A stretch of 64,000 bases of DNA from Bacteroidota bacterium (GTDB taxonomy: Bacteria > Bacteroidota > Ignavibacteria > Kryptoniales > JAKASW01). The notes under the pieces are model-generated. The model was not told the origin of the DNA. It saw only the letters and a list, made by a program, of their open reading frames with translations, and made no database searches. Below, one piece after another: positions 26,771 to 35,643 of this stretch. Every line of letters starts with the position of its first letter. Position 1 is the stretch's first letter. The stretch lies in assembly GCA_021825585.1 (NCBI GenBank), contig JAKAGT010000003.1, positions 124,001-188,000 on the forward strand, in the 5' to 3' direction. The translations under genes were made by a program, and so were the position numbers.

Positions 26771-27440
26771 AAGTCGTCTGGTCAGGCGCACACACAAGAT
26801 TCCTCCGCTCGTCCCGCCTTGCGGCGTGACTCGGTCGGGATGACAAGTGGGTATGTCGGTGCGTCCCCAACGATACTCATTACCACTGCCGCTTGTCATT
26901 TCGAGCGAAGCGAGAAATCCACTCGAATACTCCTCTTAAGTCGCCTGGTCAGGCGCACACACACAAGATTCCTCCGCTCCTCCCGTCTTGCGGCGTGACT
27001 CGGTCGGGATGACAAGTGGGTATGTCGGTGCGTCGCCAACGATACTCATTACCACTGCCGCTTGTCATTTCGAGCGAAGCGAGAAATCTACTCGAATACC
27101 CCTCTTAAGTCGCCTGGTCGGACCCACACACAAGATTCCTCCGCTCGTCCCGCCTTGCGGCGTGACTCGGTCGGAATGACAAGTGGGTATGTTGGTGCGT
27201 CCCCAACGATACTCATTACCACTGCCGCTTGTCATTTCGAGCGAAGCGAGAAATCTACTCGAATACTCCTCTTAAGTTGTCTGGTCAGATTCCCACACAA
27301 GATTCCTCCGCTCGTCCCGCCTTGCGGCGTGACTCGGTCGGAATGACAAGTGGGTATGTTGGTGCGTCCCCAAGGATACTCATAACCACTCCCTGTTGTC
27401 ATTTCGAGCGGAGCGAGGCTCACGAAGTGATCCCTTCGGG
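26771..27440. repeat. Four tandem ~168-bp repeats built from imperfect palindromes
   Basis: Unit starts (AAGTCG/TTGTCTGGTC) are at about 26771, 26938, 27107 and 27274, a period of 167-169 bases, with the last unit diverging near 27420. Each unit contains AAGATTCCTCCGCTCGTCC...GGATGACA, and later TGTCATTTCGAGCGAAGCGA...AAATC, which is roughly the reverse complement of the first half, so the transcript can fold into a long hairpin. Units differ by a few substitutions (e.g. GGGATGAC versus GGAATGAC). Frames through the array are open only because 168 is divisible by three; I see no real gene in 26704-27587. Confidence 0.9.
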
Positions 27441-27587
27441 AAAGGAATCGACCAGATGTATCCTCAAGTGAACCTGGGGCGTCGTGAACTCAGCTTTCAG
27501 CGTTTCGAATATAGCCCCGGCCCTGTTAACTTACTTGTGCATAGTCCGTTAATTGTTTCATGAAAAATCCGCAGGCTTTCAGGAACC

Positions 27588-27920
27588 ATGGCGCGAACTA
27601 AAGTATATTATGTTTACATAACGGCCAGCTTTTCACGTGTTCTATATGTGGGGATGACTGATAATTTGTGCAGACGAGTCTACGAGCATAAGCACAAGGT
27701 ATTTAAAGGGTTTACAAGCCGTTACAATGTCGACAGGCTGGTTTATTACGAAGAGACTAACGACGTATGGGTGGCGATTAACAGGGAGAAGCAGTTGAAG
27801 AGATGGAGACGTGAAAAAAAGATCGCACTGATCGAGTCGATAAATCCGGCGTGGGAGGATTTGTATCGGGATCTTTGCGAAGGGGGATTGATAATCCCGA
27901 CCGAGATCATTTCAACGTAG
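27588..27920 (+). CDS. GIY-YIG nuclease-like protein
   Basis: 110 residues forming a single GIY-YIG domain of the short UPF0213 type. YYVYITAS supplies the first motif and VLYVGMTDNLCRRVYEH the second, including the conserved arginine; the downstream NREKQLKRWRREKKIALIE contains the usual glutamate. AGGAACC precedes the ATG. The wider domain cuts DNA, but functions of these short proteins are mostly unknown. It is flanked by copies of one palindromic repeat family (26771-27440 and 27969-28023), which is notable. No other coding partner is adjacent. Confidence 0.85.
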   Translation: MARTKVYYVYITASFSRVLYVGMTDNLCRRVYEHKHKVFKGFTSRYNVDRLVYYEETNDVWVAINREKQLKRWRREKKIALIESINPAWEDLYRDLCEGGLIIPTEIIST

Positions 27921-27968
27921 GTGGTAAGCCGACCATTCTTCCATTCAGCTGCCATTACGTTGATATAC

Positions 27969-28023
27969 TGCGCAAGATTCCTCCGCTCGTCCCGCCTTGC
28001 GGCGTGACTCGGTCGGGATGACA
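27969..28023. repeat. Single half-copy of the palindromic repeat
   Basis: CGCAAGATTCCTCCGCTCGT through GGGATGACA matches the first half of the 168-bp unit almost base for base. It stands alone just after the GIY-YIG gene, showing that the half-unit itself is the dispersed element. Confidence 0.85.
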
Positions 28024-28077
28024 ATTTAATGTGTCAGCGGATCAACCCACGCTGATGCTCACACCTGTCTCCTCCTC

Positions 28078-28146
28078 GTCATGCCAGCGAAAGCTGGCAT
28101 CCAGTTCCAAGCGAAATTCCGGACTCCGGCTATCGCCGGGATGACA
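28078..28146. repeat. Second dispersed palindromic repeat (CGTCATGCCAGCG...GGGATGACA type)
   Basis: CGTCATGCCAGCGAAAGCTG opens and CTATCGCCGGGATGACA closes the element, with CATCCAGT and ACTCCGG inside. This resembles the widespread bacterial intergenic repeats that encode small hairpins ending in TCAT/ATGA. It is a different family from the 168-bp unit. The rest of 27921-28433 has no gene I can support; it must hold the promoter of the next gene. Confidence 0.7.
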
Positions 28147-28433
28147 TTGGCCTCAGTAGTCAGCAGATGAGCCGGGTTCGGTCGATGGGCAGGTCTCATT
28201 GATTCAGCCCTGTAGAATCACAAATGGCAAGCAGAGACGTAAAGGTTTTTGAGTCTTATTTCCTGAGGCCAATCCCACTCATCATTGTGGCATTTATCTT
28301 ATACGACATTTATATATGCAAGGTGGTCGCTTCATGCCGCGCACATAGTAGGCCGAAAGGAGCGCGGCACGAACGTGATTGCCGCAAACTACTTCTGCAA
28401 TTGCCCCGTCAAACGTCAAACAAGGGGAGAAGT

Positions 28434-29321
28434 ATGAGACACGCATTGCGATTTCTTTTGCCGTTGTTTTTCACATATGCTAGTACGAATCCGTCGTTTG
28501 CCCAATGGGTGCAAACCAACGGACTCCACGATACCTCTGTGCATGGTATTGCTGTCATTGGTAATGGGCTTTTTGCCGGTACTCTGGACAGCGGCGTATT
28601 TAAATCAACTGACTACGGGGCAAACTGGATTCGAGTCCTTCCGGCAAAGCCGGATTCGTGGCTGTGGTCTCTTATTGCGAGCCCCGGCGACTCAGGGAAT
28701 ACGAATCTTCTAATTGCATCCTCCGGTTCTGCCGGAGGCATTTTCCGATCGATCGACTATGGTACAAGCTGGACTTCAGTAAACTCTGGTCTGACGAGCA
28801 TGATCGTCCAAGTCTTTGCAGTCGTTCGCAAAGGTGCGGGTGAGAATGACATCTTTGCGGGTACTACGGGTTGTGTCTTTCTATCCAGCAACAATGGTAC
28901 AAGCTGGAACGCGCTTAACTCAGGCCTGACAAACTTTAACGTGCATTCTCTTGCTGTCGTCGGTACAGACCTGTTTGCAGGGACCGATGATGGCGTGTGG
29001 ACGCGTCCGCTCTCCGAAATGATTACCGGGGTCAGAAGTCAGGAGCAGGAAATCCCATCTCAGTGTGCTCTTGAGCAGAACTACCCAAATCCATTTAACC
29101 CCACGACAGTAATCAGTTATCAATTACCAATGGCCAGTCGTGTGAACTTGACAGTTTACGATGTGCTTGGCAGGGAAGTGACGATGCTCATGGACCAACG
29201 CCAGAGTGTCGGCACTTATTCCATCACCTTTGATGCGGGAAGCCTGCCCAGCGGGGTATATTTCTATCGCTTGCAGGCCGGTGCATTCACGGAGACGAAA
29301 AAACTGATGCTACTCAAGTAG
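28434..29321 (+). CDS. T9SS-exported Asp-box propeller-like protein
   Basis: I chose ATG 28434 because AAGGGGAGAAGT precedes it and a clear signal peptide follows (MRHALRFLLPLFFTYASTN, cleavage near SFAQ); the open frame further upstream is not protein-like. The ~295-residue product has propeller-type repeats (GVFKSTDYGANW, GIFRSIDYGTSW, VFLSSNNGTSW). It ends in a complete type IX sorting domain: LEQNYPNPFNPTTVISYQL near residue 210, then LTVYDVLGREV, SGVYFYRL and the terminal KKLMLLK. It would be sent to the cell surface or medium. The propeller is short (about three blades), so it may have lost repeats or assemble as an oligomer. Confidence 0.82.
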   Translation: MRHALRFLLPLFFTYASTNPSFAQWVQTNGLHDTSVHGIAVIGNGLFAGTLDSGVFKSTDYGANWIRVLPAKPDSWLWSLIASPGDSGNTNLLIASSGSAGGIFRSIDYGTSWTSVNSGLTSMIVQVFAVVRKGAGENDIFAGTTGCVFLSSNNGTSWNALNSGLTNFNVHSLAVVGTDLFAGTDDGVWTRPLSEMITGVRSQEQEIPSQCALEQNYPNPFNPTTVISYQLPMASRVNLTVYDVLGREVTMLMDQRQSVGTYSITFDAGSLPSGVYFYRLQAGAFTETKKLMLLK

Positions 29322-29473
29322 CGGCTAGCCGTTGGAACAAGGGGGACAAAATGGTATTCTTGTGGAGCCAGACGGCCTAATTGTCCGATACGAATGACTG
29401 GTTTGTCCCCCGGGACATTTTCGACAGGTTGCCGGACGTGTTATGATCGTGGACTTGCGAGAAAGGAATTCTG

Positions 29474-29710
29474 ATGCAGCTAAGAGATGTCCTTCCACTG
29501 GTGACGGCGGTCGCAACAATCGCAGTCATCGTAACCTTGTTCGTCCGAATTGCCATACGGCTCAGGCGACGCGGCGGAAGTCTGACAACCGTAGGTTTCG
29601 GCGCCACTTATGAACTCATGAATAGGGACCGGAGGAGGGCTTCCGAGACCGTTCTGGATATGAACGCGGGCAAGAAGCGAGAATACCACAATAGAAAAGA
29701 ATCCAAATGA
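29474..29710 (+). CDS. Small single-pass membrane protein
   Basis: 78 residues preceded by GAAAGGA. One transmembrane helix (about residues 6-28, VLPLVTAVATIAVIVTLFV) is followed by a positively charged stretch and a hydrophilic tail (GATYELMNRDRRRASETVLD, then KKREYH). The charge arrangement suggests an N-out, C-in protein. The ribosome site and a coherent membrane/tail pattern support a real gene. Function unknown. The ~280 bases that follow, up to the transporter gene, contain only very short open frames. Confidence 0.55.
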   Translation: MQLRDVLPLVTAVATIAVIVTLFVRIAIRLRRRGGSLTTVGFGATYELMNRDRRRASETVLDMNAGKKREYHNRKESK

Positions 29711-29988
29711 AGGACGTCCGTCGGCGCATCACGGGTTTGCAGGCCAGACAACCGGGTTGAATGGGCGGAGGAAAGAAAGTCATGAGGACAAAGCGCGGTG
29801 GCATCAGGAGAGGTGACATATGGATGGAATCAGGCTGTCGCTCTACTCAAGGGTCTGTGGTAAGACAGGGTGACAGCTATGCCGGACGGGTCATGGCTGA
29901 TTCAGCGGCTTAAAGGAAACTCGAAACCAGGGTGTCGTTGGAAGTCCATGCGTTTTGAAAATCATGGCGCAGGCAGATATATTGTACC

Positions 29989-30891
29989 ATGTTTCTCGAA
30001 TTCTTTCTTGTATTTGCCGCGGCGATACTCGCGGGGTTCCTGGGTGCGTTAGTCGGTATAGGGGGCGGCGTGATCATCGTGACTGCACTCTCTCTTTTCT
30101 TTCACCTCCCCATCCACGTGGCTATTGCTGCGAGCCTTGTCTCCGTTATCGCGACGTCTATCGCCGGAGCGCTGCGATTTGTGAAGCAGCAGATTGCCGA
30201 TGTCAAGTTGGGGATGTTCCTCGAGATGGCGACCACGATCGGCGCACTGGCAGGGGCTTTTATCGGAGTCCTCTTGAGCGCCTACGTGCTCAGTCTTGTG
30301 TTTGGTACGTTCCTCCTCTACACGGCAATAAATTCTCTTCGAGGAGGTAGAAAAGAAAAAGCCGCGATTGGAGTCCGGAACGATGAAAGCGCAGTTTCGA
30401 GTAAGCTGTCGGATTCTCAGGACACTTCTGGGAGGCTCCTGAAGAAGGGAACATATTACGACAAATCCACCAAGGCAAATGTCGAGTATATACCGGTCAG
30501 GCCTTTGCCCGGAGCTCTTGTCGTTTCGTTCGCCGGGCTGGCCGCCGGCCTGCTGGGAATCGGAGGGGGAGTCATCAATGTCGCCGCTATGAATTCTATC
30601 ATGAAGGTTCCCGTCAAGGTGTCGATTGCCACGAGCCAGTTCATGATAGCAGTCACTGCTGCAACCGGCGCTATTGTCTATTTCCTTGCCGGCGGAATAA
30701 ACGTCTATGTAGTCGCTCCGGCAGCTTTGGGAACTCTGCTGGGCTCGACCACGGGCAGCCTGCTGATGAACCGGCTTCCCGTGAAGGTCATTACGACCTT
30801 GTTTCAGTTCCTGCTCCTCTATCTCGGGTACCAGATGATAGCGAAGGGACTTCTCATGGGGTTCGGGATGAAACTCCCCGGGTCAGTGTAG
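29989..30891 (+). CDS. TSUP (TauE/SafE) family membrane transporter
   Basis: 300 residues with about eight hydrophobic segments in two internally repeated halves, each carrying the family glycine motif: LVGIGGGVIIVTAL near residue 24 and LLGIGGGVINVAAM near 188. A charged cytosolic loop of ~50 residues (about 115-170) separates the halves. Family members export or import sulfite, sulfoacetate or other organosulfur anions; the substrate here is unknown. No clear ribosome site precedes ATG 29989. Its stop lies very close to a headless cytochrome gene. Confidence 0.85.
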   Translation: MFLEFFLVFAAAILAGFLGALVGIGGGVIIVTALSLFFHLPIHVAIAASLVSVIATSIAGALRFVKQQIADVKLGMFLEMATTIGALAGAFIGVLLSAYVLSLVFGTFLLYTAINSLRGGRKEKAAIGVRNDESAVSSKLSDSQDTSGRLLKKGTYYDKSTKANVEYIPVRPLPGALVVSFAGLAAGLLGIGGGVINVAAMNSIMKVPVKVSIATSQFMIAVTAATGAIVYFLAGGINVYVVAPAALGTLLGSTTGSLLMNRLPVKVITTLFQFLLLYLGYQMIAKGLLMGFGMKLPGSV

Positions 30892-30892
30892 G

Positions 30893-31408
30893 CAAAGCCG
30901 GTCGCTTCAGGTCGATTCCGGTCATCAGGCCATTAATGTCGGTGCGGAAGTATGCGCAATGTGTCACAGGACGCCAAAGAGCGGAGAGCAGTTTCAGAAA
31001 TGGCAGGCGAGCAAACACGCAGATGCTATGAAAACGCTTGCAACTCCCGCCGCTATGAAGATTGCAGAGGCAAGGGGAATAAAGGGTGACCCTGCAGATG
31101 CTCCGGAATGTCTGAAGTGTCACCAGACTGCTTATGACGTACCGGCTTCAATGCTCAGCCCGAGATTCAACAAGCAGGATGGAGTCCAATGCGAAACCTG
31201 TCATGGAGCCGGGAAAGACTACATGAAAATGGATATCATGAAAGACCCGAAAGAGGCTGCGGCTAATGGGCTCGTTCTCCCGTCGGTAAGCGACGGGAGT
31301 GCGGAGAAATTCTGCGAGACCTGCCACAACAAGATGAGTCCGAACTTCAAAGGATTTGACTTCAAGAAGATGTGGGCAGAGATCGCCCACCCGGTTCCGA
31401 AGCAGTAA
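30893..31408 (+). pseudogene. Multihaem cytochrome c gene lacking its start and signal peptide
   Basis: The ATG at 30959 falls inside the first haem motif: read in frame, 30953-30967 gives CAMCH. The frame is open further upstream to the end of the TSUP gene, but it holds no ATG, GTG or TTG and no signal peptide. The product carries haem-binding motifs CAMCH, CLKCH, CETCH and CETCH, so four haems, in a cytochrome c554/NapC-like small protein of ~155 visible residues. Without export, haem cannot be attached, so the copy is likely dead, or uses an unusual start. A deletion joining it to the TSUP 3' end is the simplest explanation. Confidence 0.7.
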
Positions 31409-31853
31409 TAGCGACGGAGTCTCTCCGCTGTTCTCAGGTTTCAGCAGCCGTGGTGGAGAGATACTTCCGGAACTAATCATGGGCTCCCCGGTATCCCGGC
31501 TTCGCACGCCACCCCGGCAGGGGAGCCTGCATTATCGCAAACGGCCTTTTTCATTTCCCCTTCGTGACTTTCAGGGTTGGGCAGAGGCGCTTCCTGCCTG
31601 CTGAAGATATTTCATTCGTTCTACATCGTCTTGTCCGGAACAGATGAACGATATCCGCAGCGGGGATTAATCCCGGTTGGGGTGAAATCCACCGACGCCT
31701 TAAAGAATGGCGGGGCGTGCAATAAAATAAGGTGACAAGGTTCCACAAAGAAGAGTACAGTGATTGAAGACATGTTCCTTCAGTCCATGTCCTTTGTGTT
31801 TATACGCTGTAGTATCTGTCGAAGCGTGTGAAATTGGAGACCCGTCGAATTAC
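31409..31853. other. Intergenic stretch without recognisable genes
   Basis: Open frames here are short, lack ribosome sites and give low-complexity or arginine/serine-rich products. A GC-rich segment near 31490-31530 and a segment near 31670-31700 can form hairpins, but I see no RNA family or terminator I can name. Together with 31884-32476 it forms a ~1-kb poorly coding gap. Confidence 0.5.
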
Positions 31854-31882
31854 TTGACATAGCATCCAGGTATAGTTACATT
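31854..31882 (+). promoter_or_regulatory. Sigma-70-like promoter candidate
   Basis: TTGACA (31854-31859), a 17-base spacer and TACATT (31877-31882). Nothing convincing starts directly downstream; the first plausible target is NIF3 at 32477 or a decayed gene. Confidence 0.35.
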
Positions 31883-31931
31883 TTCTGCATCAGGATTAGT
31901 AGAGAAGGGATATACAGCGAGAAAGCGGGAC

Positions 31932-32460
31932 ATGCTGAGCGGGAACTGCCCAAGCGAGGGCGCACATGGAAGCGGCTTCGGGCCGCCTGTGGGCTTGGTA
32001 ATAGATCTAAATCAGTCCATCCGCTTCATTGTCGAATGTTTTGCCCACCCTCATCACCTCAAATGCAATACCTGCCATTCCATCCCGCGCAATCACAGCC
32101 TTGAATCAAGAAGTGGTGCCAGCGTGTGTCAATATATTCGTGGCAGGTTCGACGGAGAAAAAAGTGGGGCGGCTGTGAAGTTATATGCTAATAGAAGAGG
32201 AGGGGGCTTATTGGCACCTCCGATAATAACAATCAAACATCAATGTGAGGATAGTACAAATCGTCGGTTTGCTCGCCTGTGGGGCCGGATTGGGAGTTTC
32301 CGTCATGCGCCTTTTTCAAGCCTTGAAGCGGGGTGAAGCGAAATCGTAGCTGACGATTTGCCACAGGGAAGTGATTCAAACCGGGAAGATCGTTGCCATG
32401 GAGGAACGGCTTCGCGGCGATGAACTGTAGAAGACGCTCGGAAAATACCTGGGAAAGTGA
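31932..32460 (+). pseudogene. Decayed coding remnants, including a CNTCH motif
   Basis: A 134-codon open frame from 31932 contains HLKCNTCHSIPRN, a c-type haem motif, but the remainder is not protein-like. Just downstream, a frame from GTG 32245 gives a membrane-like segment (VGLLACGAGLGVSVM), stops at TAG 32347, then stays coherent (LTICHREVIQTGKIVAMEER) until a second TAG. This looks like debris of one or more genes rather than active coding sequence. Identification is weak. Confidence 0.25.
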
Positions 32461-32476
32461 GGCTGGCTAATCAGAT

Positions 32477-33334
32477 ATGTTTCTTGAAGATTTGGCAGTC
32501 CGGCTGGACACTGAGTTTGGAGTTGATGTAAGCAAGGAGAACCTGGTCGAATGGGCCGTGACAGAAGATAATGCCGCGGCCATTAGACCGGCATTTCTTG
32601 AGCACAGGAGCGGCCTTATGGTAGCTGGAGGCGCATCCGTTACTGCGGTACGGACGGCGGTATTTGTGACAGACCGCATCGTGAAGAAACTCCGGTCTCT
32701 TGAGCCATGTCTCCTCGTGGCGCACCATAATTTCGATTACTATGAAGACGAGAGAGGGCTTCAGCCTATAAGGTCGGCGCAAATTCAGGATCTGCTGGAT
32801 CACGGCCATTCAATATATGTAGCGCATGCCGGACTCGATACTCATCCTGTTTATGGCACTTCACTGGCGCTCGCCACGCTGGTTGGTATCGATGTTAAGG
32901 AGCGTTTCTACGACTACTTCGGGGCGCCGACGGCATTAATCGGCGATGCGGGAGGATGGGAGTTCGAGGCTTTCGCCGAACACGTGCGGAAGAGTCTCCA
33001 GCGCCCGAAGGTGTCAGTCGACAATCACGGCGCACGTGTGAGAGTGGTGGCCGTTGTGGCCGGCGGCGGTGATGCGCCGGACTTTCTCGAGGAGGCTTAT
33101 GACCGCGGCTGCGATACAATACTCATGGGGACGCTTGAAAACAGATGGGCAATCCCAGACATGCAACGGGATCACGGCCTTTTCCTGAGATTGAATGATT
33201 CGCTGAGGTTGAATCTGGTCGGCGGCTCGCACTTCGGCACTGAGCGGCCGGCGATGATCCGCCTGCTCGACTTTTTCAGGGATATGAGCGTTCCTTGTGA
33301 ATACTGTGAAGATGAAGAGCTGTTGAATTGCTGA
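32477..33334 (+). CDS. NIF3 family di-metal hexameric protein
   Basis: 285 residues. The NIF3 order of motifs is present: LLVAHHNFDYYED (metal-binding HH), SIYVAHAGLDTHPVYG (H and D), a mid-protein IGDAGGWEF and a C-terminal VGGSHFGTERPAM (H and E). NIF3/YbgI proteins are conserved toroidal hexamers binding two metals; they have been tied to GTP cyclohydrolase-like or DNA/RNA hydrolase roles, and the true function is unsettled. The HHP tripeptide of most members reads HHN here. The start ATG 32477 has no strong ribosome site. Its place among glycan genes is not explained. Confidence 0.85.
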   Translation: MFLEDLAVRLDTEFGVDVSKENLVEWAVTEDNAAAIRPAFLEHRSGLMVAGGASVTAVRTAVFVTDRIVKKLRSLEPCLLVAHHNFDYYEDERGLQPIRSAQIQDLLDHGHSIYVAHAGLDTHPVYGTSLALATLVGIDVKERFYDYFGAPTALIGDAGGWEFEAFAEHVRKSLQRPKVSVDNHGARVRVVAVVAGGGDAPDFLEEAYDRGCDTILMGTLENRWAIPDMQRDHGLFLRLNDSLRLNLVGGSHFGTERPAMIRLLDFFRDMSVPCEYCEDEELLNC

Positions 33335-33535
33335 GGGGTACATTCCTTGCCGCTTGCGGCGAGGTGGTTCATTGTGCCGGCCCGCCTTGTCTATCGGGAC
33401 GCGCACTTTCCAAAAGCCTCTTTGAGGTTATTTCAAGCGGTGGTTATATTCTTTTGCGGCTCCGGTACCGCAGACGGCTTGCGGGGCTCAGGGCCGCGAA
33501 TTCGATCTCCTGATTTACAAAGTCGAACCAAACGT

Positions 33536-35614
33536 GTGAGGAACGCCGTCACGAAAGTTACCGCAATGGGGGTCGCAGTTGCCGCCCTTCTCACGTCCAT
33601 GATGGCCACGGCAGTGGCACGACAGCCTTATCTCTCAAACCTTCATGCAACCAAAAATTCTCCGCTCTACACGACTTACGCCGCGGCCCTGCAGCGCTCG
33701 GAATTCACGCTGGATGTCGGTTACCATATGGTGTTCTACGATTCTTCCAGAGGGATAGAATTTCAAAATCAGAAAGCCGGCGATTGGGGAATAGCTTTCG
33801 CCAGAGGAAGTGGAGGCCGGGAAAGTCGATATCGCTGGAAATTGCCGTCACTATATCACCAGCCGGTGATAACCCTTTCGTATTCCGATATTGTGAAGTA
33901 TTATTATTACCCTTTCAGGGACATCAGGGTCGATGTCACCTTCCTGGTTTACAGCTCTCAGACGGCCGTGCAGGAATTCGTTCTTAAGAATCTCGGGGCC
34001 GAGAGCCGGGCAGTCGATATCGCACCGTATCTCCGGCTCGATCAGGGGACGTATGGTGATGTCCGCCATGACGATGGGCGAAACGCCTTCACATTCACTT
34101 ACCTCGATATGCCTGATGACTGGATGGCGTCGCATAATATTCCCCACGTGGATACCGTGGCCAATATGTTTACGCCGGGCTTCATCCCGGATTCTACAAC
34201 CGTGTCAGCATCTGCGTTTCCCTGGTCGGGTGAAGCTGGCACCGGCGGTTCGGCTGAATCCATGGCTTTCTTTAAACAGGTCACCCTCAAGCCTCATGGG
34301 ACTTTTAAATTCCGCGTCGTTCGAACGGTAGCGAGGTCTCTGTCCGACTCCTTGAAGATGCTTAGCTCGGCAGGAAAGGCATTCGCTCTGAGTCTTCCTT
34401 CATTCGTCAGAGCGGATCAGGAAGTCTACGACAGAATCCCGCGTCTGCATTTCAACAATCCCGACAGCGAGATGATGTACTGGAGCACCTTCTCGCTTTT
34501 GAGGCAGTGCATGCTGCCGCCTGAAGGGAAGTGCAGCTACAATTACTACGTGTTCTCGCGCGAGCCGGTCTGGGGATGGGGGCACGGCGGACAGGTGTTT
34601 CATGAGAGCCTCTCTATGCTTGCGTACGTTTTCATGGATCCTCGTGGCGCGATGAATTCACAAAGGGTCTTCATGGAACGCCAGCATCCTGACGGATACA
34701 TCGATTACCGCGCCGGGCCTTACCTCGATGAAACTATCCCTTTCAAAGGACAGCTGACGACTTCCGCTCCGTGGTTCAGCTGGGAAAATTGGGAGATATA
34801 CAAAGTCACGAAAGACCGTCGTTTCTTGCGCGAAGCATACCTGTCCGGGGTAAAGCTCTTCGGGTTCTGGGAGAAGAATCGAGACGGCCAGCATGACGGT
34901 CTCTTTGAGTGGGGCGGGGAAGCGGTATTGGAATCCGTTCGCGACGACCAGGTTGCAGTGTGGGACCAGGTCGGGTGGCCTTCGAATTTCGAGGGACCGG
35001 ACCTCAACAGCATGCTCGTGGTGGAAGCCAGGTCTCTGTCAAAAATGGCGGCAGCACTTGGCAGGAAAAAAGACTCGGAAGGATGGGAGCGGAAGGCGGA
35101 AAAGATAGCAGTTTTGATAAATAAATATATGTGGGATGATTCGACCGGTTTCTATTACAACGTCGACAAGCTGAACCACACGTTCACTTTCAAACGGCAA
35201 AACGATTTGAGGCGGAAGGAAATAATCGGCTTCCTGCCGCTTTGGGCAGGCGTCGCCGGGAAAGAGCAGGCAGCACGTCTCGTCAAAGCTATGACGGACA
35301 CGTCGGAATTCTGGCGGAAATTCGGTATTCCATCCCTATCCGCGAACGACCCTTATTACAATTCCCGAGGGTACTGGAACGGCCCGGTTTGGGTTGAATG
35401 GAATTATCTCCTTGAGCGGGGGTTGCTGAAGTACGGGTACGGGGATGTTGCAAAGGAGCTGGTGAAAAAAGTAACCGCCAACGTTATTGCACAGCTGAAA
35501 AGAGATCACTATTTCTGGGAGTTTTATGACCCGGACTCTCAGTGGGCAGGGTACCACAGAACTTACATCTGGGCAGGACTCGTCAGCAGGATGCTGATGG
35601 ACGTGATGAAATAA
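33536..35614 (+). CDS. Exported trehalase/GH63-like (alpha/alpha)6 glycosidase, copy 1
   Basis: I chose GTG 33536 because it opens a signal peptide (VRNAVTKVTAMGVAVAALLT, cleavage near ATAVA); ATG 33566 is an alternative and the ribosome site is poor. The ~692-residue protein has an N-terminal beta-domain (~30-330). The helical barrel (~340-690) carries LLRQCMLPPEGK, WGWGHGGQVFHESLSML, DGLFEWGGEAV and RGYWNGPVWVEWNYL, motifs shared with GH37/GH63 and related MGH-type enzymes. The ending YWNGPVW block is typical of GH63. It is a clear paralog of the gene at 38239 (shared N-terminal LYTTYAAA and barrel). Likely cleaves alpha-glucosides or similar in the periplasm; substrate unproven. Confidence 0.75.
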   Translation: MRNAVTKVTAMGVAVAALLTSMMATAVARQPYLSNLHATKNSPLYTTYAAALQRSEFTLDVGYHMVFYDSSRGIEFQNQKAGDWGIAFARGSGGRESRYRWKLPSLYHQPVITLSYSDIVKYYYYPFRDIRVDVTFLVYSSQTAVQEFVLKNLGAESRAVDIAPYLRLDQGTYGDVRHDDGRNAFTFTYLDMPDDWMASHNIPHVDTVANMFTPGFIPDSTTVSASAFPWSGEAGTGGSAESMAFFKQVTLKPHGTFKFRVVRTVARSLSDSLKMLSSAGKAFALSLPSFVRADQEVYDRIPRLHFNNPDSEMMYWSTFSLLRQCMLPPEGKCSYNYYVFSREPVWGWGHGGQVFHESLSMLAYVFMDPRGAMNSQRVFMERQHPDGYIDYRAGPYLDETIPFKGQLTTSAPWFSWENWEIYKVTKDRRFLREAYLSGVKLFGFWEKNRDGQHDGLFEWGGEAVLESVRDDQVAVWDQVGWPSNFEGPDLNSMLVVEARSLSKMAAALGRKKDSEGWERKAEKIAVLINKYMWDDSTGFYYNVDKLNHTFTFKRQNDLRRKEIIGFLPLWAGVAGKEQAARLVKAMTDTSEFWRKFGIPSLSANDPYYNSRGYWNGPVWVEWNYLLERGLLKYGYGDVAKELVKKVTANVIAQLKRDHYFWEFYDPDSQWAGYHRTYIWAGLVSRMLMDVMK

Positions 35615-35643
35615 TCCGGTATCTATCATTGGGAGAAAGCTCC

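Noticed and set aside
26771-27440. CRISPR array
   Set aside because: The units are ~168 bp with no unique spacers, and no cas genes are near.
26708-27471. Short overlapping proteins encoded by the repeat array
   Set aside because: They share one repeated peptide caused by the DNA repeat, lack starts with ribosome sites and have no domain.
29761-29913. 50-codon frame before the TSUP gene
   Set aside because: Basic, low-complexity product with no ribosome site or recognisable pattern.
31670-31710. FMN-riboswitch-like GGTGAAAT...CCGAC segment
   Set aside because: Only one loop-like motif is present; the other conserved arms and a riboflavin gene are missing.
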